From the NCBI GenBank assembly GCA_031549265.1, contig JAVBQB010000004.1, positions 1 to 64,000 of the forward strand: DNA of 64,000 bases, read 5' to 3'. The position numbers and the translations under genes were made by a program. Each line of letters opens with the position of its first letter. The first letter of the stretch is position 1. This DNA is from JAVBQB01 sp031549265 (lineage in GTDB: Bacteria > Bacillota > Clostridia > Oscillospirales > JAVBQB01). The notes under the pieces are model-generated. The model was not told the DNA's origin. It was given only the letters and a program-made list of their open reading frames with translations, and made no database searches. Positions 49,505 through 57,582 of the stretch are shown in pieces.

Positions 49505-50821
49505 TTAGTCAAATGGGTTTACTCCGCGCCGGTAGTCGTCCACCAGTGTCCGGGCGAGGTCAGCCTTACCGCGCAGCGCTTTCAACACTTTCACATCCAC
49601 CGTACCCTTGGCTACAAGATAGATATAAGTGCAGTTTTCTTTCTGCCCGACACGGTGAATACGGGCGCGGGCTTGCTCAAAGTTCGACATAGAGTAATCC
49701 ATCGAATAGAAAACCATCGTGCTGGCGGCGGTCAGCGTGATACCAAGCCCCGCCGTGGCGATCTGGCCGACGAACACCTGTGTGCGAGCGTCGTTTTGAA
49801 ACGCCGCCACCTGTGCCTCACGATCTTTCACGCCGCCCTTGATGCACGAATATCCGACGCCACTCTTCTCCAGCAGCTTACATATGGCGCTGATCTCCGG
49901 CACAAACCGGGCGATAATAACGAGCTTTTTGCCTTCGTTAACCGCTTCCTCGATAATGTCTGACAGCGCGTCCAATTTCGCCGTGCTTATCTGCTTCGGA
50001 GCATTGCCCTCGTCGTCGCCGATGAAGCCGCCGGTTATCTGCGACAGTCGCAGAATCCGCGTCAGGACATTTGTAACCGTAACCGGCACAGGGCCTCCCT
50101 GCTCGCTTTGGCCGAGCTCGGCATAACTGTCTCGAACCAAGTCGCGGTACATTTTTGCGGCGGCGGGTTCCAGTTCCACATAGCGGATGATGTCAGTGGT
50201 GGGAGGCAAGTCCAGACACTCGGCCTTCGTCGCCCTGAACGCGATGCTGTGGAGCCGCCGCGTGAAATCCTGTTCCATCGTTCGCTTCATGACCGGAGTG
50301 TGGTTGCCGTAACCGACCATATCGAAGTAGCGGTTTCGGAACGAATAGAAGCTCTGTCCGAATACAGCCGGATTAAGAAATTTGTACTGCGAGAACACGT
50401 CTATTGCCTTATTGGTAATGATCGTGCCGGTGAGTAGCAGGCGGTATGCCGCCCGCGCGCCGATACGGTGCATGGCTTTAGAGGCCGCAATGTTATGGGT
50501 CTTGAGCTTGTGTCCTTCATCGCATATAACGAGATCGGGACTCCAAGCGAGGATTTCCTTTTCAAGCCGCCACGACGATTCGTAGTTCACCACAGCCACT
50601 TGAAGGGACGCACCGCGCAGATTACACAGGGTCTCGGCTTTCTTTGCGCCGGAGCCGGAGAGCACTGTGAGTGAGTAGTCGAAATCTGCGAACTTTTCAA
50701 ATTCCTCGTCCCACACGCCGACAATGGACAGCGGCGCGACGATCAGGACGCGGCGAATCCTGCCGCTGAGATACAGCGCGCCCGCGACGGCGATACTGGT
50801 TATTGTTTTTCCAGTACCCAT
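49505..50821 (-). CDS. SNF2-family DEAD/DEAH helicase, N-terminally disrupted
   Basis: 438 residues as read from ATG 50821. Motif I MGTGKTITSI is at the very start, II ICDEGHK, III LLTGTIITNK, V VGQIATAGLGITLTAAS, VI QARARIHRVGQ. A normal family member needs about 60 more residues with a Q-motif; these are encoded upstream in two other frames (50823-51021). Either the gene is broken by small indels or translation re-initiates at TGACATG. It should remodel or unwind DNA for phage replication; ATP binding needs residues around motif I to be intact. Confidence 0.85.
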   Translation of the reverse strand: MGTGKTITSIAVAGALYLSGRIRRVLIVAPLSIVGVWDEEFEKFADFDYSLTVLSGSGAKKAETLCNLRGASLQVAVVNYESSWRLEKEILAWSPDLVICDEGHKLKTHNIAASKAMHRIGARAAYRLLLTGTIITNKAIDVFSQYKFLNPAVFGQSFYSFRNRYFDMVGYGNHTPVMKRTMEQDFTRRLHSIAFRATKAECLDLPPTTDIIRYVELEPAAAKMYRDLVRDSYAELGQSEQGGPVPVTVTNVLTRILRLSQITGGFIGDDEGNAPKQISTAKLDALSDIIEEAVNEGKKLVIIARFVPEISAICKLLEKSGVGYSCIKGGVKDREAQVAAFQNDARTQVFVGQIATAGLGITLTAASTMVFYSMDYSMSNFEQARARIHRVGQKENCTYIYLVAKGTVDVKVLKALRGKADLARTLVDDYRRGVNPFD

Positions 50822-50822
50822 G

Positions 50823-51021
50823 TCATTCCATCAAAAGAGCAATTCCACGGGATTCCGCTTCATCTTTTGACATAAGGCACCACCCCCTTGCCATGCGCTG
50901 CGTCGTCCCTGCCGCCTGTCACTCCGAACAGGCGGCAGACAAACTCGAACGCAGCACGCTGATGCTTATATGGCTCGGCTTTTATTGGCATCCGGGGATA
51001 CTCTACGTTTTTCTTGTTCAC
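50823..51021 (-). pseudogene. Out-of-frame N-terminus of the SNF2 helicase
   Basis: GTG 51021 (ACGGAGGC upstream) encodes MNKKNVEYPRMPIKAEPYKH, QRAAFEFVCRLFGVTGGRDD and stops at 50860; EPYKHQ is the Q-motif of the helicase. A second frame from ATG 50873 gives MSKDEAESRGIALLME and stops at 50823 (TGAcATG), exactly abutting the helicase ORF. Together GIALLME + MGTGKT recreate a normal motif I region. Two +1-type shifts are required, so decay or assembly error is likely. Confidence 0.7.
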
Positions 51022-51172
51022 TTGTGCCTCCGTTGCCAGCTGACCGACTCTCTAAAAGCATGAGGTTTCGTGCCAGCCGTTTTGATACTATGCTGATTGA
51101 TGTGAGAATTCCGATAATCTCGTCGGTGGTTTCCGAGTTGTGACGAAGCTGGGTTTCAGTGTTCTTTCGCAT
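50966..51172 (-). CDS. Small phage protein before the helicase
   Basis: 68 residues from ATG 51172 (AAGGGGGTG upstream): MRKNTETQLRHNSETTDEII, GILTSISIVSKRLARNLMLL, ESRSAGN. Small helical protein often found at this place; function unknown. Its end overlaps the helicase GTG start region by 56 bp. Confidence 0.7.
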   Translation of the reverse strand: MRKNTETQLRHNSETTDEIIGILTSISIVSKRLARNLMLLESRSAGNGGTSEQEKRRVSPDANKSRAI

Positions 51173-51307
51173 AAAATGCACCCCCTTTCCCCGATTGGAT
51201 TTTTAAGCGCGAAAAAAGCTTCTCATATTAATAAGGGACAAAAATGGGCGATTGAGCGAAAAATTCTTCAAATTTCGTTCGACAAACGGGAAGAACTTTT
51301 CGACATA

Positions 51308-51706
51308 TTATGACTTTTCGAAGAAATCCCGCAGCTTTTCAAGAGCTTTTTCTTTGCGGTAAGCTATCGTTTTTTGCGGTACGCCGGTATCCTTGGCAAC
51401 CTCACGCTCCGACTTTTCCTGATAGAAAAGCGCGTTGATAATAGCGTACTCTTCTTCCGACAGTTCGTTCAGCGCCGCCCGGAGCGTTTCCAAGAGCAAT
51501 CGGTCTTCCACAATCTCCTCGACAAGCGGATCAACCGGCGCTGGTTCATATCCGTCCTCAATTAGCGCGTCGAAGGACAAAAATCCAATATTGTATCTCG
51601 ATGAGCGTCGTTTCTTAGCCCAGACAGGGCGCATTAGTGCGCGGTAAAGCTCCTCATCTACGGCAACCTTGCGTCCGTCTATGAAGATAAAATGTTCTTT
51701 TGCCAA
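51308..51706 (-). CDS. Sigma-70 region-4-like phage regulator
   Basis: 132 residues. N-terminal part FIFIDGRKVAVDEELYRALM; C-terminal ALNELSEEEYAIINALFYQEKSEREVAKDTGVPQKTIAYRKEKALEKLRDFF is sigma region 4 (HTH EREVAKDTGVPQKTIAYRKEK). No region 2, so likely a promoter-specific activator or anti-sigma partner rather than a full sigma factor. First gene of the minus-strand replication operon. Confidence 0.85.
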   Translation of the reverse strand: MAKEHFIFIDGRKVAVDEELYRALMRPVWAKKRRSSRYNIGFLSFDALIEDGYEPAPVDPLVEEIVEDRLLLETLRAALNELSEEEYAIINALFYQEKSEREVAKDTGVPQKTIAYRKEKALEKLRDFFEKS

Positions 51707-51866
51707 ATGATAGGCCTCCTCTTTTTTTGATGGTTTTCAAAGAAAGAGGAGGCGGCGAACGGCAATGAACTAATGAAGTGTCATAAAATTTGTGAAACAA
51801 ATAGGAACACCACTCGTCGCATAAATAACATTGTCTTACAAATGAGATTTTTGACGAGTGCAAGAA

Positions 51867-51928
51867 ATTTTAACCAAAATTATTAACTATTAGATAATAT
51901 TTATTATTCTATAGTTAATATTCTTGAT
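51867..51928. repeat. AT-rich dyad element, right copy
   Basis: Related to 7532-7593 over about 62 bp. Contains the near-perfect palindrome TATTAACTA..ATAATA..TATTAT..TAGTTAATA. It lies about 160 bp upstream of the sigma-like gene and marks the right end of the phage gene block. Confidence 0.6.
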
Positions 51929-51963
51929 AGATCGCGTGCTGTTTTTGTCGACTGCGCGAAAGC

Positions 51964-52012
51964 AAAAAATGAGCCGGGTAGGAACTAATAATTCCTACCC
52001 GACTCATTTTTT
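51964..52012. terminator. Strong bidirectional terminator
   Basis: AAAAATGAG, GGGTAGGAA, loop, TTCCTACCC, CTCATTTTT: a long stem with A-run and T-run at opposite ends. Ends the XRE gene on the minus strand. Confidence 0.9.
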
Positions 52013-52036
52013 GCTTCATATGTAACAGCACAATAT

Positions 52037-52300
52037 TCAATTTTCCAGCAGTTTGTGCGGTTCGATTTCGAGCGCGTCCGCAATGGAGAAAAGTGTCTTT
52101 AAGCTGATACTCTGCGGATTGCCAGACCCCTCAAGTTTCCAAACGAGATTAACGGAAATATCGGCTTTGTCGGCTAATTGCTGCGCGGACATATCACCGC
52201 GCGCTTTTCTATAATAGGCCACCTTCAAACCGAGCTTAATAAGACGCTTATTCAGCTTCTCATCGGTGGTTTTATTGCTTTCCAAATAATTCACCTCCAT
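52037..52300 (-). CDS. XRE-family HTH regulator 1
   Basis: 87 residues. HTH at about 26-60: VAYYRKARGDMSAQQLADKADISVNLVWKLEG, then TLFSIADALEIEPHKLLEN. A Cro/CI-type repressor without a cleavable C-terminal domain. Could be the prophage repressor or belong to the flanking element. Confidence 0.9.
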   Translation of the reverse strand: MEVNYLESNKTTDEKLNKRLIKLGLKVAYYRKARGDMSAQQLADKADISVNLVWKLEGSGNPQSISLKTLFSIADALEIEPHKLLEN

Positions 52301-52433
52301 ATACTAATTGTATAGAAAGTGAATATTAAAAAGTATTGATGTGTAGGGAAGAATACTGTAATATATGAGAAGGTGACTGCATTTTATAGGGCGGTCGAAT
52401 CCGAACGCCCTTCATTAGCCAAAAGGTGACCCT

Positions 52434-52661
52434 TTATTCCTCCAGCAGCTTTGTGATCGGAATATCCAGAGCATCTGCAATTAAATACAGAGTTTTCAGC
52501 GACGGATATTTTTGCACGTTTGGCGCTTCCATTTGCCATAGATATCCCTCAGACAAACCTATGGATTCAGCAAGCTCTGCCGTAGAAGTTCCTTTCAGCT
52601 TTCGATAATATGCGATTTTGAGACTAAGCGCTGTCATTCTTCTGCGTTCTTTATTATCCAT
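52434..52661 (-). CDS. XRE-family HTH regulator 2
   Basis: 75 residues, paralogue of the gene before it: IAYYRKLKGTSTAELAESIGLSEGYLWQMEAPN, TLYLIADALDIPITKLLEE. Divergent from the SLOG operon, so it probably controls the AT-rich intergenic region 52662-52800. Confidence 0.9.
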   Translation of the reverse strand: MDNKERRRMTALSLKIAYYRKLKGTSTAELAESIGLSEGYLWQMEAPNVQKYPSLKTLYLIADALDIPITKLLEE

Positions 52662-52735
52662 GTGTACACACCCCCTTTCTATATTCTACAAGGGGACGGC
52701 ATTTTTATACATTGACTAAAATATAATGTTTCTTA

Positions 52736-52764
52736 TATTACAGTTAATAATATCGTGCTATAAT
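52736..52764 (+). promoter_or_regulatory. Promoter of the SLOG operon
   Basis: TATAAT (52759-52764) with a weak TATTAC -35 (52736-52741) at 17 bp, about 37 bp before ATG 52801. The spacer and flank carry TTAATAATAT, a possible operator for the XRE protein. Confidence 0.6.
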
Positions 52765-52800
52765 ATAAAATACGACATAAAAGCTATGGGAGGTAATGCA

Positions 52801-52893
52801 ATGCAATTGCACGCACTTACAAGACGGCCGATACTCGCTTTTATTCTTTTGGGGAAAAGAACTCAGCTACGGAAGGAGTCTGGCGATGATTAA
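52801..52893 (+). CDS. 30-residue leader ORF before SLOG gene
   Basis: ATG 52801 has GGGAGG at the ideal 7-bp spacing (the ATG at 52796 is too close). MQLHALTRRPILAFILLGKR, TQLRKESGDD. Its stop overlaps the SLOG start (ATGATTAA), so translation is coupled. It may be a leader peptide or an independent small protein. Confidence 0.45.
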   Translation: MQLHALTRRPILAFILLGKRTQLRKESGDD

Positions 52894-53812
52894 TTCTCAC
52901 ACGGAAACAGACGCACATCAAAACAAATTTCGTTTTCCGGTATACGCGTTCGATCAATATCTTAACGCGTTCTGGCACAACGTCGGCGCTGAAAATGTCA
53001 GTTGGAGCAATGACAGGACATTCGAGGCAATCAAATGCGCTTTGACAATTCTGATCTTGAAAGGGGCACGCGGGAAGAACTACAACGATTTTTGCGAATA
53101 TTTGTCCATCCCTCTGAACCTTGAATTAGGCGAGTTACAGTCAATATATTTGGAGTACAGAAAGTACCTTGTAAAGCACGAGGACAGGCTGACACTAAAA
53201 CACATATTTGGATTCAAGCTTTATGATATTGATCGTCTGTCCGCTTTTGAGGCGCTGCAATATTCCGCTGGGTTTATTAAGCGAATCATGCGGCAGCATA
53301 ATTACAAGGATGAGAATAGCACAAAGCTAAAAACTGTGGCATTCACAGGGCCACGTCCCGAAAAGCTCCCTTCCGGACTCAATATCTTTAGCCTGAAAAA
53401 TGCCTTGACGCAAGCTATCCAGACGGCCATCGCTGACGGATATTCGGTTTTTTTCTCCGGCATGAGCCGTGGTGTTGATCTGCTCGCAGCCGAATGCGTT
53501 ACCCAGTTGATGGAATGTGACAGTAACATAAAACTTCGTTGCGCCGCTCCGTTTAAGGGTCAGGAAAACCGATGGAATTCAGCTGATCGCGATCACTACA
53601 GCCAAATTATGAGCAAAGCCGATAGAGTAGACTGTGTCTCGGCAAACGCCAGCAGGAGAGCATATCTGCTTCGCAACGAGTTCATGATTGACAGAAGCGA
53701 ACGGCTGATCGCGGTCTATGACGGCAAAAGCGGCGGTGGTACAGCATACACAATAAATTACGCGGAAATGATGGGCGTTGAAGTTGTTTATATTGACCCA
53801 TCAAAGTTGTGA
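52886..53812 (+). CDS. SLOG-family protein (YpsA/DUF1273-like C-terminus)
   Basis: 308 residues from ATG 52886 (GGAAGGAGT upstream; the frame reaches 52796 without a good site). N-terminal ~145 residues unknown, helical (FRFPVYAFDQYLNAFWHNVG). C-terminal SLOG: KTVAFTGPRPEKLPSG, FFSGMSRGVDLLAAECV, APFKGQENRW, SGGGTAYTINYAEMMG, i.e. the Rossmann-like nucleotide-binding fold of YpsA/DprA relatives. Some SLOG proteins sense signalling nucleotides in phage defence; that role is inference here. Overlaps the next gene by 4 bp. Confidence 0.85.
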   Translation: MINSHTETDAHQNKFRFPVYAFDQYLNAFWHNVGAENVSWSNDRTFEAIKCALTILILKGARGKNYNDFCEYLSIPLNLELGELQSIYLEYRKYLVKHEDRLTLKHIFGFKLYDIDRLSAFEALQYSAGFIKRIMRQHNYKDENSTKLKTVAFTGPRPEKLPSGLNIFSLKNALTQAIQTAIADGYSVFFSGMSRGVDLLAAECVTQLMECDSNIKLRCAAPFKGQENRWNSADRDHYSQIMSKADRVDCVSANASRRAYLLRNEFMIDRSERLIAVYDGKSGGGTAYTINYAEMMGVEVVYIDPSKL

Positions 53813-53814
53813 CA

Positions 53815-54255
53815 ATGGGCAAAACGACTATTATCGTTGTTGATACCTTTCTTTTGAAAATTACCTGTGTGATAGGTATTGTTCTTGTTGTCGCTCTTTG
53901 CGTAAGCATTCCTTTATTCAACGCCTGCATAAATGAAATGAACGGACTGCGCGCTGAATTGAGGCAATATCACAATAGTTTAGTGAATATGAACGCGGCA
54001 AAACAACTACCCGTGCGCGTCAACATACATTATATCGGCCTAGACAAAAAGGAATTGCTGTTCGAGACGCAGGACGACATTATGACTGTGGGAAATGAGA
54101 AAATTGATAAGGCACTGAGAGAAAGCTTTGCGAATTATCGCGAGGGCAACCTTGTGTGTCCGTGCCACAGACCGGAGGTCTGGATTACTGAGCATGAAAA
54201 ATTTGCGAACATCTTCATTGTCTGGTATGATAAAACTATGATGTTTATCGTATAA
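53815..54255 (+). CDS. Hypothetical membrane protein, SLOG partner
   Basis: About 146 residues; GTG 53809 overlaps the SLOG stop and ATG 53815 is equally possible. One TM helix at about 15-40 (ITCVIGIVLVVALCVSIPLF), then a soluble, mostly beta/alpha domain with VNIHYIGLDKKELLFETQDD. A SLOG protein followed by a membrane protein is the arrangement of sensor-effector defence pairs. Unrecognised family. Confidence 0.7.
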   Translation: MGKTTIIVVDTFLLKITCVIGIVLVVALCVSIPLFNACINEMNGLRAELRQYHNSLVNMNAAKQLPVRVNIHYIGLDKKELLFETQDDIMTVGNEKIDKALRESFANYREGNLVCPCHRPEVWITEHEKFANIFIVWYDKTMMFIV

Positions 54256-54281
54256 TCAGGTTATCTTTAAGGTGGGATAGT

Positions 54282-54590
54282 ATGAACAAGCACGGCTTAT
54301 TATCGCACAATGACTTCTATATGATAATAAAGAATCTGATATGCTCGAAAACCATACCTGCGGACGACCGCAAGGCACTACAGCGAACCATTGAAAATAA
54401 TGTCCTGCATCCTAATTTCGTGTGGTGTTTTCTGTCGTCTCACGAACTGTATTCCGGTCTGATCGGAAAACGTCGGATAAATAATATTGAAGAACTTATA
54501 TACTATGCCGACGAATATCACGGCAAGAAGGATGGGCCGAGCACAAAAAACTGGTCTGATACATATTGCCCCAAGCAATATCAAAAATAA
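54282..54590 (+). CDS. Hypothetical protein
   Basis: 102 residues: MNKHGLLSHNDFYMIIKNLI, PADDRKALQRTIENNVLHPN, IEELIYYADEYHGKKDG. Helical; not recognised. Last gene of the SLOG unit, 26 bp after the membrane protein; RBS AAGGTGG. Confidence 0.65.
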   Translation: MNKHGLLSHNDFYMIIKNLICSKTIPADDRKALQRTIENNVLHPNFVWCFLSSHELYSGLIGKRRINNIEELIYYADEYHGKKDGPSTKNWSDTYCPKQYQK

Positions 54591-54651
54591 CGTCTTGCAA
54601 AAAACGCCGCTCGATAAGAGCGACGCTATAACCATCCATTTTATCCGTTAC

Positions 54652-54900
54652 TCAGTCCTTGCCCTCGACAAACCACTTGTTGCCCTCTCCTGACTCGTGC
54701 CATATGTATGTTTCTCGGCCTCGAATACGGCAGTGGTAGCGAAGACCTACACCACCGACCTTTATCGACGCTGCCCGACAAATGTCAAGCACACGGTCAA
54801 TTTCGTATTCTTCGCCGTCCTCATACTTTATTGATAGCGGAATTATTTCGCCATTTATCTCGTGCCGCGCTACAACGCCAACATATACTTTGCGTGGCAT
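54652..54900 (-). CDS. Small hypothetical protein (often near dinB)
   Basis: 82 residues: VYVGVVARHEINGEIIPLSI, KYEDGEEYEIDRVLDICRAA, SIKVGGVGLRYHCRIRGRETY. A beta-rich family I have seen described beside DNA-polymerase-IV genes in Firmicutes; no polymerase is next to it here. Converges with the gene before and diverges from the ribonucleotide reductase remnant. Confidence 0.7.
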   Translation of the reverse strand: MPRKVYVGVVARHEINGEIIPLSIKYEDGEEYEIDRVLDICRAASIKVGGVGLRYHCRIRGRETYIWHESGEGNKWFVEGKD

Positions 54901-54917
54901 TCGTTACCTCCGCGCTA

Positions 54918-55197
54918 CGCTCCGGGGTTGACCCGCAGTGCATCATCGACCACCTGAGCGGAATACGCTGCCACACTATGTTCGTCAGCGTGGACTGTGC
55001 GCCAAATGCTGTCCCGACGCGATTGCGCTTATGCTCGACAAATTGGTGAACGGTGAGCGTGGTGGAATAACTGAACTTCCGGTGGTAAATCAAAAAAGGA
55101 GGGCACTGCTCCCGCTTGCCCTGATTGCAGCGAGACAGTCACGCACTCGGAGGGCTGCGTCATATGCCTCAAATGCGGTTACAGTAAGTGTAATTAG
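54918..55197 (+). pseudogene. Decayed C-terminus of class II ribonucleotide reductase
   Basis: Three frames carry pieces of the NrdJ C-terminus in order: SGVDPQCIIDHLSGIRCHT (54921 on), RGLCAKCCPDAIALMLDKLV (the 'TSCPD' region), and ACPDCSETVTHSEGCVICLK CGYSKC (zinc-ribbon tail), ending at TAG 55195. At least two frameshifts separate them and no upstream part of the enzyme is present. A genuine relic; a functional nrdJ may exist elsewhere. Confidence 0.75.
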
Positions 55198-55270
55198 TAA
55201 CGGATTTTGCAATTTTTCTTAAAGCCCCTTGCTACCAGATCGAAAGGGCAAGGGACTAGGTTTCTATGTA

Positions 55271-55933
55271 TTATATATTATTATCAGCCAAGTACTGGAA
55301 CACAAAATAGTCCCCGCCTCGGCGATCCGGCATTATCATTGACATCGTGAGTTGGTGCAACATGCCCTGCATATAGAGCGTCGGCAGTGATACCTTTATG
55401 ATGTTGTTTATAATGCGCGCTTCAAGGTTCTCTGTCTCGTCCATGCCAATCACAGCGCAAAGCGCCGCTCTTGCCTCCGGTACGCCGTTTTCTTTGAGCG
55501 CCTTTTGCCAGTTGCAGTCCAATTCGATGGTGAAGCGCCGCGCGGCGTATTCGGAGTATTCCGCAAACAATGCAACGCAGTGCGTCTCAACGAAGAGACT
55601 TCCTTTTTCTATGTTATGCGCGTCCATGAAAGCCTTGATCTTCGGGAAAAAGGGATGAGCTTTCACGTCATCTTCTTTTCCGTCTCTTATTTTTAAGCAC
55701 ATACCGCGCAGTTCTGCTAATGCACCATGATAACCCTCGTCCACGATCCACGAGATGTCCGCTGTTGCGTGTATGGCTTTAAGCAAACCCGCCATGTAAG
55801 TATCAAGCAGAACACTACTCTCGCCAAGTTCGCTTCGGATTTTTTGAACCAAGCCGATGATTTCCTCCCCAGAACATGTCGCCGTTTCAACGTCACACGA
55901 ACATCCGTACTCGCTGATTTTTCCTTTGTTCAT
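55271..55933 (-). CDS. Hypothetical protein
   Basis: 220 residues, all-helical: GEEIIGLVQKIRSELGESSV, LDTYMAGLLKAIHATADISW, HNIEKGSLFVETHCVALFAE. Not recognised. Alone, followed by a weak CCCTTGC/GCAAGGG hairpin at 55225-55255; AGGAGTG ribosome binding site. Confidence 0.65.
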   Translation of the reverse strand: MNKGKISEYGCSCDVETATCSGEEIIGLVQKIRSELGESSVLLDTYMAGLLKAIHATADISWIVDEGYHGALAELRGMCLKIRDGKEDDVKAHPFFPKIKAFMDAHNIEKGSLFVETHCVALFAEYSEYAARRFTIELDCNWQKALKENGVPEARAALCAVIGMDETENLEARIINNIIKVSLPTLYMQGMLHQLTMSMIMPDRRGGDYFVFQYLADNNI

Positions 55934-56218
55934 AAACTAGCACTCCTAAAATTTTTTAGGAATCCACTGAAAAACACGCGAAGGCGCATTTCGCCCAACC
56001 AGCGCTTTCTGTATTTTAGCACATCTTTATGCAAATGCCAAGATGTTCGTGTGCTGCAATAGCCGGTGTCGAGGGGGAGTATTCGCCTTTTCGCAGGGCT
56101 GGTGTGTTGCAAAGTGCTGGCCAGCCGCGACTCTTTCGGGTTCCTTGTTATATTTAATAACTCTAAACGCCATAAAAAGTCAAGCGAGTACAAAAAATTT
56201 TCGTGAGCAAAAAGCTGG
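55934..56218. other. Intergenic, nothing supported
   Basis: No convincing ORF, hairpin terminator or RNA gene. A short GTG frame at 56202 overlapping the next ORF (MSKKLDGLRNAEMGRQYDT) was not accepted. Confidence 0.4.
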
Positions 56219-56542
56219 ATGGCTTACGGAATGCTGAAATGGGACGACAATACGACACCTAATTTCGCTATGCAGTCTCCGACAGCATATATAGATTTCA
56301 TAAATACTCCCACAAATAAGGACAGCGGAAAATACAAAACAGCGATTGACGCCGCTCAGAAATGTCTGTCAATGTTTAACTTAATTTGTAACGGCGCACA
56401 AGCCACCCAATCGCCACCGAGCAACACTTCAAGCGCTGATGAATTATTAAAGTACAAAAGCGGAATACACATTTCGAAGATATTCAGCAGAGCAGTTGAG
56501 AGGCTAATAGTTACAACGAGAAAACCGGCAGGCGCTATTTAG
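56219..56542 (+). CDS. Hypothetical protein with SHOCT-like remnant
   Basis: 107 residues: MLKWDDNTTPNFAMQSPTAY, YKTAIDAAQKCLSMFNLICN, then NTSSADELLKYKSGI, which looks like the opening of a SHOCT helix (SSADELLKYKELLD-type) but then departs from the pattern. A frameshift near 56460 could have damaged it. No clear ribosome binding site. Low confidence. Confidence 0.4.
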   Translation: MAYGMLKWDDNTTPNFAMQSPTAYIDFINTPTNKDSGKYKTAIDAAQKCLSMFNLICNGAQATQSPPSNTSSADELLKYKSGIHISKIFSRAVERLIVTTRKPAGAI

Positions 56543-56654
56543 GAAAGTGTCTGCCGTTACTAAATGTAATAGTTTTTTCGTTGCTTCAGAGGTGCTGATA
56601 ATATATAATGTTTTTTCGCGGCAGAACAAATGAATAACGAGGTAATCAGAACCA

Positions 56655-57506
56655 ATGATACATTCTTTCCTGATAGTAGGCCAATCGAATATGGCCGGAA
56701 GAGGATTTCTGAAAGACGTCCCGCCAATTTGCGATGAACGCATAAAAATGCTGAGAAACGGGCGCTGGCAAATCATGACGGAGCCTATTAACTTTGACAG
56801 ACCGTTTGCCGGCGTCGGTCTAGCTGCCTCCTTTGCGTCCGCTTGGTGCGATAAACACGAGGACGAGGAAATCGGCCTGATTCCATGCGCTGAAGGCGGC
56901 ACCAGTCTCGATGATTGGGCCGTTGGCGGCGCACTGTTTGACCACGCGGTATTTCAGGCAAAGCTTGCGATGCGATGCGGCAGTCTGGACGGCATACTGT
57001 GGCATCAGGGCGAAAACGACTGCTCCCCGGAGGGCTCCAAGCTGTACTGCGGCAAATTCGCAAAAATAGTTGAAGCTTTTCGGCGTGAGCTCGGCGCGCC
57101 CGATATACCGCTGATAATCGGAGGGCTTGGGGATTATTTGACCGAAGGCCGATACGGTAAATATTTCGCAGATTACATTCTGGTAAATCAGGCGCTTCAG
57201 GACTTTGCGGCGGGCTGTGATAATTGCTGGTTTGTTTCGGCGGCGGGACTTACGGCAAATCAAGACGGCATTCATCTGAATGCGGAATCCCTGCGAAAAT
57301 TCGGCCTTCGGTATTTTGAAGCCCTCGACTCACACAGGGATGTATTGGGGTCAATCGGAGACGAAGACGGTGCAATCATGCGTCTTTATGAAAAACCGCT
57401 ATCAAAAACCGCATTGATTACGCTGCTGGAGTGCGAATTTGTCCGGGGAGATATAACTTTAGAAGATTATGATGAACGGATGTCCGGGATAAATGGGCAG
57501 GCATAA
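56655..57506 (+). CDS. SGNH/sialate O-acetylesterase-like protein
   Basis: 283 residues. LIVGQSNMAGRG (block I with catalytic Ser), LIPCAEGGTSLDDW, LWHQGENDC (block III), DGIHLNAESLRKFGLRYFEA (catalytic Asp-His). This is the SASA/CE6 acetylesterase family, which removes acetyl groups from sugars or polysaccharides. No signal peptide. The C-terminal ~60 residues (TLLECEFVRGDITLEDYDERM) are extra. Stand-alone gene with its own terminator. Confidence 0.93.
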   Translation: MIHSFLIVGQSNMAGRGFLKDVPPICDERIKMLRNGRWQIMTEPINFDRPFAGVGLAASFASAWCDKHEDEEIGLIPCAEGGTSLDDWAVGGALFDHAVFQAKLAMRCGSLDGILWHQGENDCSPEGSKLYCGKFAKIVEAFRRELGAPDIPLIIGGLGDYLTEGRYGKYFADYILVNQALQDFAAGCDNCWFVSAAGLTANQDGIHLNAESLRKFGLRYFEALDSHRDVLGSIGDEDGAIMRLYEKPLSKTALITLLECEFVRGDITLEDYDERMSGINGQA

Positions 57507-57545
57507 TGAAGCATGACAGCGACTGTTTTGTGAAATCGCCGTAGA

Positions 57546-57575
57546 GAAAGAGCCCCTCGGGGCTCTTTCTCATAT
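57546..57575 (+). terminator. Terminator after the SGNH esterase
   Basis: GAAAGAGCCCC TC GGGGCTCTTTC followed by TCATATTTCTT; a long stem. Confidence 0.88.
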
Positions 57576-57582
57576 TTCTTCT

